From contig JAUWCW010000163.1 of NCBI GenBank assembly GCA_030609125.1, positions 1-5,337 of the forward strand: DNA of 5,337 nt, written 5' to 3'. The stretch comes from JAUWCW01 sp030609125 [NCBI: Candidatus Rokuibacteriota bacterium] (GTDB lineage Bacteria > JAUVQV01). The translations under genes were made by a program, and so were the position numbers. The notes beneath the pieces are model-generated. The model saw only the letters and a list, made by a program, of their open reading frames with translations, was not told where the DNA came from and did no database searches. The first letter of the stretch is position 1; each line of letters begins with the position of its first letter. This document shows positions 1-5,337 of this stretch, piece by piece.

Positions 1-9
1 ATCAGCCAT
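1..9 (-). CDS. First three codons of a probable next gene in the beta-oxidation operon (partial, runs off left edge)
   Basis: One base after the thiolase stop codon (TGA, read on the minus strand at 13-11) an ATG appears at 9-7, followed by codons for Ala and Asp before the window ends. A purine-rich GGAGAGG at 23-17, inside the end of the thiolase gene, lies 7 to 10 bases upstream and could serve as ribosome binding site. The arrangement is typical of translationally coupled operon genes. The product cannot be read from three codons. In the E. coli fadIJ operon the FadI thiolase is followed by the FadJ alpha subunit (enoyl-CoA hydratase and 3-hydroxyacyl-CoA dehydrogenase), so a protein of that kind is a reasonable guess, but this is inference from gene order only. 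Confidence 0.4.
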
Positions 10-10
10 G

Positions 11-1297
11 TCAGGGCCTCTCCAGGAGGACCGCTCCGCCCTGGCCGCCGCCCACGCAGAGGGTGGCCAGGCCGAGATCGACCTTCCTTCGCTTCATCTC
101 GAGCAGCAGGGTGTGCACCAGCCGCGTCCCGCTCGAGCCGACGGGGTGGCCCATGGAAATCGCGCCGCCGTTGACGTTGAGGATCGAGCGGTCGATGGCC
201 CCGATGGCCTTCCTCCCCAGGAATCTCCGGGAGAGACGGTCGTCCCTGAAAACCATCTCGTTGGCGATGACCTGGGCCGCGAACGCCTCGTTCATCTCGA
301 TCAGGCCTATCTTCCCGAAGTCCTTCCCGGAGCGTTCCAGGACAATGGACGTCGAATACGAGGGCCCCAGCCCCATCCTCTTCGGGGCCAGTCCCGCGAA
401 GGCGTGCTCCCCGATGAAGCCCAGAGGCTCGAGGCCGAGTCTCCCCGCCGCCTTCTCGCCGGCGACGAGAACGGCCGCGGCCCCGTCGGTAATCTGCGAC
501 GAGTTGCCTGCCGTCACCGATCCGTACTTCTTCTCGAAGACGGGCCGAAGCCGCGCGAGGGCCTCCAGGGTCTCGTCGAGACGAACACCGTTGTCGAAGT
601 TCACCATCTCCTTGAAGGCCGGGGGGGCGAGAACGGGCATGATCTCTTCGTTGAAAAGGCCCTTCCTCCGTGCCGCCGCCGCGCGCCGGTGACTCACGAG
701 GGCGAACTCGTCCTGCTTCTGCCGGCTGATCCCGAGCTCCCGGGCAAGCACTTCCGCCGTTTCTCCCATGTTCAGGCTGCAGGTGGGGTCCATGAGCCCC
801 AACAGCAGTCCGATGCGGGGCTTGAGGAACCCGGGCCGCAGGCGCCTGAGGACCGAGAGCTTCCCGCCCGCACTCCGGCTGCGCATCCAGGCCGTGACAA
901 AGTCCTGCATCTCCTTCGAGAGCAAGTAAGGTATGTTCGACATGGACTCCACGCCGGCGGCCACCACGACCTTCGCCTCACCATCTCTGATGGACTGCGC
1001 GGCGGAGATGACGGCCTGGAGCCCGGAGGCGCAGTTGCGGTGCACCGTGAAGGCCGGCGTGCTCTGCGGAATGCCCGAGTAGAGGGCTATCACCCTCGCC
1101 ACGTTGACCGCGTCCGCCGGCTGGGCGACGTTGCCGACGATCACCGAGTCGACCTCCCCCGGGTCAATGCCCGTCCGGGCGATCAGCTCCGCCACCGCCA
1201 GCCGCCCGAGATCGACCGCGGTGAAACCCGCAAAGAGCCTCCCCGCCTTCACGTACGCTGTCCTCACACCGCCTGCTATCGCGATCTTCTCAGCCAT
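11..1297 (-). CDS. fadI: 3-ketoacyl-CoA thiolase, FadI / trifunctional-protein beta-subunit type
   Basis: This 428-residue thiolase would cleave 3-ketoacyl-CoA with free CoA into acetyl-CoA and an acyl-CoA two carbons shorter, the last step of beta-oxidation. All catalytic elements are visible: nucleophilic Cys89 in NCASG, the NEAFA block at 336-340, His384 in GHPVGSSG, and Cys414 in CVGGGQG near the C-terminus. NVNGGAI at 374-380 is also typical. The subgroup call rests on overall resemblance to E. coli FadI and HADHB: a long loop at about 127-178 (LSVLRRLRPGF, then GLLLGLMD, then NMGETAE) and GNVAQPADAVNVAR near 55-68. FadI-type subunits normally pair with a separate alpha subunit, which is not in the window. 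The ATG has GGGGGA upstream with a short 3-base spacer. The gene lies 18 bases after the acyl-CoA dehydrogenase, so the two are very probably co-transcribed. A biosynthetic acetyl-CoA acetyltransferase is less likely given the neighbour. The family is certain; the exact symbol is less so. Confidence 0.9.
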   Translation of the reverse strand: MAEKIAIAGGVRTAYVKAGRLFAGFTAVDLGRLAVAELIARTGIDPGEVDSVIVGNVAQPADAVNVARVIALYSGIPQSTPAFTVHRNCASGLQAVISAAQSIRDGEAKVVVAAGVESMSNIPYLLSKEMQDFVTAWMRSRSAGGKLSVLRRLRPGFLKPRIGLLLGLMDPTCSLNMGETAEVLARELGISRQKQDEFALVSHRRAAAARRKGLFNEEIMPVLAPPAFKEMVNFDNGVRLDETLEALARLRPVFEKKYGSVTAGNSSQITDGAAAVLVAGEKAAGRLGLEPLGFIGEHAFAGLAPKRMGLGPSYSTSIVLERSGKDFGKIGLIEMNEAFAAQVIANEMVFRDDRLSRRFLGRKAIGAIDRSILNVNGGAISMGHPVGSSGTRLVHTLLLEMKRRKVDLGLATLCVGGGQGGAVLLERP

Positions 1298-1315
1298 ACG
1301 TCCCCCGATTGGCGC

Positions 1316-3007
1316 CTACCGGTTCTCGAGATCCTTCCAGATAGCACTATGGATCTTCTCCTTCGGGCGGCCGAAGAATCCTCCCTCCCGCCGTCGTGCC
1401 TCCTTCGTCTCCTCCAGAAAGTACCTGAGCATCGCAAGTTCTTCGCCCCTCTTCCTGCCGTTCCGCCTTCCCGCCGACTCCAGAAAAACCAGGCAGCTGA
1501 GGATCCCGTAGGCATTCAGACTCAGGTGCGTGATCCTTCTCAGAAGGAATTCCTTCTCCACCGCCCGGCGCCCGTAGAGAAGAAGCGCCAGGTGCGCCAT
1601 TCTTCTCACCGCCCTTGCATTGCGCTGCGCGATCCGCGCCGCCCGGCGCAGGACGGGATCGTCGGAGGTGAGGGGCCAGGGGTACCTGTGCAGGAGTTCT
1701 TTCAGAAGGTAGTAGAGGCGGGCAACCGCACCCTTCTTTCCACCGCCGAGCCTCTTGCCCAGAGCGCGCAGCAGAAAGAGAGCGGGATAGACGGAGTGGA
1801 TTTCCGTGGTTCCTTCGAAGACGGTCGTGACCCGGAAATCCCTCATCCTCTTTTCGTAGGGCTGGGTGCTGAGGTATCCCGAGCCGCCCGCCACCTGCAG
1901 GGCGTCATAGAGGGTGTTCCACGCCCGGGTTGTTCCATAGAGCTTGGCGTGGGAGCTCTCCATGGCGGCGTTTGTCAGAGGGTCTTCCTCGAGGATCAGT
2001 GAAGTCATGGCCGTCATGCAGCCGGCGACCCAGCAGTGCACCCTGGCGCGGACCATTTTCTCCTGCACGAGAGGAAATTTCCCGATGGGGCCGCCGAACT
2101 GCTTCCTTGCGGCGGAGCGTTTGAGCATGTCCTCGAGTGACTGTTTCATCACCCCCACCGAGGCGGCGCCGAGGCCGAGGCGGCCGTAGTTGAGGACCGT
2201 CATGGCTATCCGGAAGCCGTCCCCGGGCTTCCCCAGAATGTTCTCCACGGGCACCTTCACGTCCTTGAAGCCGATGGCGGCCGTGGAGCTGACCTTCAAT
2301 CCCATCTTCGGCATGTCCCTGCCGACCGTCACCCCTTCCCAGGCCGTTTCGACGACGAAGGCCCCCATTCGTCCCGGCCTCTCGGGATCGAGCTGGGCAA
2401 AAACGGTGAGCCCCCCGGCATAGTTGGCGTTGGTGATGTAGCTCTTGCGGCCGTTCAGGATGTAGTGGCTCCCGTCCTCCGAGAGCTCGGCCTTCGTCTC
2501 TATGTGCTGCGCGTCGGAGCCGGTATCCGGCTCGGTGAGAGCGTAACCGAATATCATCTCCCCCGTGGCGGCGCGGGGAAGGTACCTCCTCTTCATCTCC
2601 TCCGTCCCGAAAAGAACTATCCCCTTGAGGCCTATGGACAGGTGCGCCGTGGGAATGAGGGCCAGGGACATGTCCGTGCGGGCCACGGTCTCGAGCACTT
2701 TCAGGTAGCCGGGAATGCTGAGCCCGACCCCGCCGTAGGCAGCGGGAATGTTCAGACCGAAGAGGCCGATCCTTTTCAGGCCGGCCATCAGCTCTTGCGG
2801 GATCGACCCTTCCCGCTCGATCTTCTCCGGCGGGTATCCCTTGATGAGCGCGCCGTACTCGTCGATTATCCCCGCCGCCCCGGGGTCCTCACCGGAGAGA
2901 ACCATGGCGTCGAAGCGCCCCGCGTCGAACCCGGAGAGGTACAGCTCTTCGAGGAACCCGGCCTTGCCTTTCTGCTCGCTCACAAGACACCCCGTCTCGT
3001 CTCTCAT
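1316..3007 (-). CDS. Acyl-CoA dehydrogenase with VLCAD/ACAD9-like C-terminal domain
   Basis: A 563-residue FAD-dependent acyl-CoA dehydrogenase, expected to make trans-2-enoyl-CoA from acyl-CoA and pass electrons to electron transfer flavoprotein. The N-terminal helical domain spans about 15-150 (LFGLNIPAAYGGVGLS at 82-97). The beta domain carries the family signature ALTEPDTGSD at 156-165 and NGRKSYITNA at 185-194. The C-terminal helical domain has LNYGRLGLGAASVG at 272-285 and QFGGPIGKFPLVQ at 303-315. FEGTTEI at 397-403 places the catalytic base at Glu398, as in medium- and very-long-chain enzymes. About 150 further residues follow. They are rich in Arg and helical in character, with EKEFLLRRITHLSLNAYG near 484-501 resembling the VLCAD C-terminal domain, which suggests long-chain substrates and possibly membrane association. 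Typical short- and medium-chain enzymes stop near 380-400 residues. The ATG at 3007 was chosen although its GGGG (4 bases upstream) is weak. GTG at 2983 (residue 9) is an alternative, because clear similarity begins after it. It is first of at least two genes in its operon. Substrate length is inferred. Confidence 0.93.
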   Translation of the reverse strand: MRDETGCLVSEQKGKAGFLEELYLSGFDAGRFDAMVLSGEDPGAAGIIDEYGALIKGYPPEKIEREGSIPQELMAGLKRIGLFGLNIPAAYGGVGLSIPGYLKVLETVARTDMSLALIPTAHLSIGLKGIVLFGTEEMKRRYLPRAATGEMIFGYALTEPDTGSDAQHIETKAELSEDGSHYILNGRKSYITNANYAGGLTVFAQLDPERPGRMGAFVVETAWEGVTVGRDMPKMGLKVSSTAAIGFKDVKVPVENILGKPGDGFRIAMTVLNYGRLGLGAASVGVMKQSLEDMLKRSAARKQFGGPIGKFPLVQEKMVRARVHCWVAGCMTAMTSLILEEDPLTNAAMESSHAKLYGTTRAWNTLYDALQVAGGSGYLSTQPYEKRMRDFRVTTVFEGTTEIHSVYPALFLLRALGKRLGGGKKGAVARLYYLLKELLHRYPWPLTSDDPVLRRAARIAQRNARAVRRMAHLALLLYGRRAVEKEFLLRRITHLSLNAYGILSCLVFLESAGRRNGRKRGEELAMLRYFLEETKEARRREGGFFGRPKEKIHSAIWKDLENR

Positions 3008-3017
3008 CGTGCCCCAC

Positions 3018-3034
3018 GGCGGGTGAGCCCCGCC
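3018..3034. other. Perfect 6-bp GC hairpin or operator-like inverted repeat upstream of the acyl-CoA dehydrogenase
   Basis: GGCGGG at 3018-3023 and CCCGCC at 3029-3034 form a perfect inverted repeat around the 5-base loop TGAGC. It sits 11 bases upstream of the acyl-CoA dehydrogenase ATG and would lie in that gene's leader if transcription starts near 3046. No T-run follows on either strand, so it is not an intrinsic terminator. It could influence translation start or be a protein site, but a short GC palindrome in DNA this rich in G and C can also arise by chance. Confidence 0.25.
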
Positions 3035-3052
3035 CCGGGCGACACCTTCATG

Positions 3053-3081
3053 ATACTAGAACCTTCTTGACAGGAGTGCAA
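3053..3081 (-). promoter_or_regulatory. Possible sigma-70-like promoter for the acyl-CoA dehydrogenase/thiolase operon
   Basis: Read on the minus strand, TTGCAC (3081-3076) is followed after 17 bases by TAGTAT (3058-3053). TATCAT at 3055-3050 is a second -10 option. This is the only AT-leaning patch in the intergenic region, and it would give a leader of about 40 bases before the ATG at 3007. The -35 matches the consensus at three of six positions and the -10 at four of six, so the call is weak and rests mainly on position. Confidence 0.3.
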
Positions 3082-3095
3082 TCCGGTGGCAAGAA
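3067..3095 (+). promoter_or_regulatory. Possible promoter for the glycerophosphodiesterase/glpD operon (perfect -35, poor -10)
   Basis: TTGACA at 3067-3072 is an exact consensus -35 box. At 17 bases spacing the -10 position reads CAAGAA (3090-3095), which is poor, so an activator or another sigma factor would be needed. A start near 3103 would leave a leader of about 24 bases, ending in a purine-rich ribosome-binding tract before the ATG at 3127. The hexamer overlaps the candidate minus-strand promoter. Confidence 0.2.
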
Positions 3096-3118
3096 GAAGC
3101 AGGAAGGAAGGAAAAAGG
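3091..3118 (+). promoter_or_regulatory. Purine-rich tract with ribosome binding site for the glycerophosphodiesterase gene
   Basis: Apart from one C, 3091-3118 consists only of A and G (AAG repeats, then GGAAGGAAGG, then AAAAAGG). The last AAGG ends 8 bases before the ATG at 3127, and this supports that start. A similar GGAAGGAAGG at 3887-3896 precedes the glpD GTG. Confidence 0.45.
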
Positions 3119-3126
3119 CACCGTCC

Positions 3127-3918
3127 ATGGCAGAGGGACGACAGCGACCGCAGATCATCGCTCACCGTGGAGCCTCAAAGGAGGCTCCCGACAACTCCAG
3201 GGCCGCCTTCGACGCCGCCCTTCGGCACGGAGTCGCAGGCATCGAGTTCGACGTCCAGCTCACTCGCGACGGCGTCCCCGTCATATATCACGACCGGACA
3301 CTCAGCCGGGTCGGCGGCGGGCGCCGCCGGATCTCGGATCTCAGCCTGAAGGAGCTGCGGGCCTTCGACTGGGGATCGTGGTTCGACAGCTCTTTCGCCG
3401 GCACTTCCCTCATGACGCTCGACGGCGTCCTGCGCCGCTACGGCCGCCGCACGAGCCTGTTCCTCGAGATCAAGTCCCGCCAACAGGACCGTCTCTCCGG
3501 CAGGAGCGAAGTTCTGACCGCCAAGGTCCTGTCGGCGGTGCGAAGCACCCTTCCGAAGGAGAGTCTCGAGGGGGTCTTCCTCCTCTCTTTCGACCCCGTG
3601 GTCCTGGTGACGGCGGCGAGAGAAGAACCCGGCTGGAACTACATCCTCAACGTTGAATCCCCCGACGGCTGGTCCCGGGGGAACCGGCCTCGCGGTGTCC
3701 GCCTTCGCGCCTGCTGCCTCCCCGTCGCCAGGCTTACCCCGGCCTTCGCCCATCGTCTGCACCGTGACGGCCTGCAGGTCATGACCTACTCCTGCAACAC
3801 GCCCCGCCAGGCCCTCAGGGCCCTGCGGGCCCGAGCCGACACCATCCTGACAGACGATCCCCGCTGGCTCGGCATGTACCTGGCCGGGAAGGAAGGCTCC
3901 CGTGCGCCGGGACTTTGA
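3127..3918 (+). CDS. ugpQ: Glycerophosphodiester phosphodiesterase (GDPD family, UgpQ-like)
   Basis: A 263-residue TIM-barrel phosphodiesterase predicted to hydrolyse deacylated phospholipid head groups such as glycerophosphocholine or glycerophosphoethanolamine to glycerol 3-phosphate plus an alcohol. Counting from the ATG at 3127, the family's catalytic and metal-binding residues are in place: His13 in IIAHRGAS, Glu40 and Asp42 in GIEFDVQLTRDG, His55 in VIYHDRTLS, and Glu114 with Lys116 in LFLEIK. The C-terminal block VMTYSCNTP followed by ADTILTDDP is the usual end of the barrel. The common PEN after the first motif is PDN here. There is no signal peptide or membrane segment, so it is probably cytoplasmic. 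The frame stays open upstream to TTG 3067, giving a Lys/Arg-rich 20-residue extension. I prefer the ATG because it has a better-placed ribosome binding site and the fold starts at once. Its end overlaps glpD by 17 bases, so its product is handed to the next enzyme. Family is secure; substrate and symbol are inferred. Confidence 0.9.
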   Translation: MAEGRQRPQIIAHRGASKEAPDNSRAAFDAALRHGVAGIEFDVQLTRDGVPVIYHDRTLSRVGGGRRRISDLSLKELRAFDWGSWFDSSFAGTSLMTLDGVLRRYGRRTSLFLEIKSRQQDRLSGRSEVLTAKVLSAVRSTLPKESLEGVFLLSFDPVVLVTAAREEPGWNYILNVESPDGWSRGNRPRGVRLRACCLPVARLTPAFAHRLHRDGLQVMTYSCNTPRQALRALRARADTILTDDPRWLGMYLAGKEGSRAPGL

Positions 3919-5337
3919 TCGCCTCCGGCAGGGACCGTTCGACCTGCTCGTCATCGGAGGGGGAATCTACGGCGCCTGGACGGCCCTCGATGCGGCCCTG
4001 AGCGGTCTCAGGACGGCCCTCGTCGAAAAGGGAGACTGGGCCTCGGGAACCTCTTCGGTCTCGTCCAAGCTCGTCCACGGCGGGCTGAGGTACCTCGAGC
4101 ACCTCCGTTTCGGCCTGGTCCGAAAATCCCTGCGCGAGAGGGCCCTCCTCGCCTCCCTTGCCCCCCACCGCGTCCGGCCGGCCCGGTTCATCGTCCCCCT
4201 CTACCGTTCCGGCCGGGTCGGACCCCTGCGCCTTCGCGCCGGTCTTGCAGTGTACGACCTTCTCTCCACCGGAGACCGTCCCGGCGGCAGGACCCGGCGC
4301 CTCGGCAGAGAGGAGACCCTCCGGGCGTACCCCTTTCTGCAGGAGAACGGCCTCGTGGAGTCGCTTTCCTACGGCGACGCCATAACAGACGACGCGCGGC
4401 TCACCCTGGAAGTCGTTGAAGCGGCCATGCAGAACGGCGCCACGGCACTGAACTACGCGGAGGTGGTCGGACCTCTCTCCGCGGACAACTGCGCCGGCGG
4501 GGCGGTGGTCCGCGACCTCGCGGGAGACGTCTCCCTTGACGTGAGCGCTTCCGTTGTTGTGAACACCGCCGGTCCCTGGGTGGCGGACATCGCGGGCTGC
4601 GCCGGGGTCACCGGCAGGCTTCGCCTCACCAAGGGCGTTCATCTGCTCTTCCCGCCCCTGCCGGTGGAGGATGCCTTTCTCTTTCTCACACGCCAGGACG
4701 CGAGAGTGCTCTTTCTCATCCCCTGGTACGGCCGAACCCTCGTCGGAACCACCGACACCGGCTACGGGGGCGACCCGGAAACCGTGTCTGTCACCGCCGC
4801 CGACGTCGACTATCTCCTCACCGAGCTCTCCCACGTTCTTCGCGGCGGCACCTGGGGGCGCAGTTCCATATGCGGCGCCACGGCCGGCCTGAGAACCCTC
4901 CTTGACGTCCCCGGCACCGAGCCCTCGGCCCTCTCGCGGGAGTGGCGCCTCCTGGAGCCGGCCCCCGGCCTTCTCGTCTCCGTGGGGGGGAAGTTCAATT
5001 CCGCCAGGACCGACGCGGCGGTCATTTTCGAGCATGCCCTGCGCCGTCTCGGAAGAAGGCGGCCGGCCGGTGCGCCGACCGCGACGACTCCGCTTCCCCG
5101 CAGTCCTGCCGGTGACCCGGCAGGGTGGCTGGATAAAATGGCGGACAGAGGGGTGGAACTGGGCATGGACGGGGAGACGGCCCGCAACTGCGCCCTCAGA
5201 TACGGCACCTCCGTGTCGTCTCTCTTCGCTCTTGTCCGGGACGAGCCCGCTCTCGGAAAACGCCTCCTGCCGGATCTTCCTTTCTGCCGGGCCGAGATCG
5301 TATTCGGGGCTGCCCGGGAGATGGCGGTGCATCTCGA
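3902..5337 (+). CDS. glpD: FAD-dependent glycerol-3-phosphate dehydrogenase, GlpD type (3' end cut by window)
   Basis: The reading frame stays open to the window edge, giving 478 residues of a protein usually 500-560 long. GlpD oxidises glycerol 3-phosphate to dihydroxyacetone phosphate at the inner face of the membrane and reduces quinone. Seen in order: the dinucleotide fold FDLLVIGGGIYGAW at 13-26, GTSSVSSKLVHGGLRYLE at 49-66, VVVNTAGPWV at 218-227, KGVHLLFP at 244-251, IPWYGRTLVGTTDTGY at 273-288, AGLRTLLD at 328-335, GGKFNSART at 362-370, and a C-terminal domain with RYGTSVSSL and AEIVFGAAREMA. Arg63, Tyr64, His247, Arg331 and Lys364 align with residues I recall as lining the E. coli GlpD substrate site. 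The pattern is unlike anaerobic GlpA, and the GlpO insertion is absent. Odd points are Tyr23 where Asn is usual, and GGKFNSAR instead of GGKLTTYR. The GTG start has GGAAGG five bases upstream and overlaps the preceding gene by 17 bases, so translation is probably coupled. Confidence 0.92.
   Translation, partial: MRRDFDRLRQGPFDLLVIGGGIYGAWTALDAALSGLRTALVEKGDWASGTSSVSSKLVHGGLRYLEHLRFGLVRKSLRERALLASLAPHRVRPARFIVPLYRSGRVGPLRLRAGLAVYDLLSTGDRPGGRTRRLGREETLRAYPFLQENGLVESLSYGDAITDDARLTLEVVEAAMQNGATALNYAEVVGPLSADNCAGGAVVRDLAGDVSLDVSASVVVNTAGPWVADIAGCAGVTGRLRLTKGVHLLFPPLPVEDAFLFLTRQDARVLFLIPWYGRTLVGTTDTGYGGDPETVSVTAADVDYLLTELSHVLRGGTWGRSSICGATAGLRTLLDVPGTEPSALSREWRLLEPAPGLLVSVGGKFNSARTDAAVIFEHALRRLGRRRPAGAPTATTPLPRSPAGDPAGWLDKMADRGVELGMDGETARNCALRYGTSVSSLFALVRDEPALGKRLLPDLPFCRAEIVFGAAREMAVHL

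Noticed and set aside
8-2002. Very long open frame (664 codons) on the plus strand opposite the thiolase and acyl-CoA dehydrogenase
   Set aside because: Low-complexity Arg/Pro/Gly/His-rich translation with no recognisable motif. It lies antisense to two genes with complete catalytic motifs and crosses the boundary between them. Such frames are common opposite GC-rich genes.
3011-3040. GC-rich hairpin considered as an intrinsic terminator
   Set aside because: No run of T follows on either strand, and the position between two divergent gene starts makes a terminator unlikely.
2465-3070. Open frame of 201 codons on the plus strand opposite the acyl-CoA dehydrogenase N-terminus
   Set aside because: No recognisable domain and no supporting ribosome binding context. 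The opposite strand codes for a well-conserved enzyme domain.
3091-3118. AAG/GGAA repeats considered as a microsatellite or phase-variation tract
   Set aside because: Units are few and irregular, and the tract is better explained as a purine-rich ribosome-binding leader.
3175-3954. Open frame of 259 codons on the minus strand opposite the glycerophosphodiesterase
   Set aside because: No motif, biased composition, and the sense strand encodes a complete GDPD with all catalytic residues.
3815-5332. Open frame of 505 codons on the minus strand opposite glpD
   Set aside because: Gly/Arg/Glu-rich with no family motif, and fully antisense to a clear GlpD. A GC-driven shadow.

Overview
The window is GC-rich, densely coding bacterial DNA. 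It contains two complete genes on the minus strand, one complete and one right-truncated gene on the plus strand, and the first three codons of a probable further minus-strand gene at the left edge. The gene families do not fix the lineage. High GC, a VLCAD-like acyl-CoA dehydrogenase next to a FadI-type thiolase, and a GlpD-type glycerol-3-phosphate dehydrogenase would suit a Gram-negative bacterium that breaks down lipids, for example a proteobacterium or a member of Desulfobacterota. That placement is a low-confidence inference.

Left part (11-3007, minus strand, transcribed right to left): an acyl-CoA dehydrogenase with a VLCAD/ACAD9-type C-terminal domain is followed after 18 bases by a FadI/HADHB-type 3-ketoacyl-CoA thiolase. 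One base beyond the thiolase stop a new ATG opens and runs off the window. The spacing indicates a fatty-acid beta-oxidation operon. The enzymes seen cover the first (dehydrogenation) and last (thiolysis) steps. The hydratase and hydroxyacyl-CoA dehydrogenase steps are not in the window and may lie just beyond its left edge.

Centre (3008-3126): a short divergent intergenic region that should hold the promoters of both operons. It contains a GC-rich hairpin next to the acyl-CoA dehydrogenase start, weak overlapping promoter-like hexamers in both directions, and a purine-rich tract before the plus-strand gene.

Right part (3127-5337, plus strand): a cytoplasmic-looking glycerophosphodiester phosphodiesterase overlaps by 17 bases the GTG start of a FAD-dependent glycerol-3-phosphate dehydrogenase (GlpD), which continues past the right edge. 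Together they would turn glycerophosphodiesters into glycerol 3-phosphate and then dihydroxyacetone phosphate, passing electrons to the quinone pool.

The two divergent units therefore treat the two halves of a membrane lipid: acyl chains on the left and glycerophosphate backbone on the right. All families are well known. I saw no RNA gene, mobile element, CRISPR array or clearly novel system. Several long open frames opposite the real genes are GC-driven shadows.
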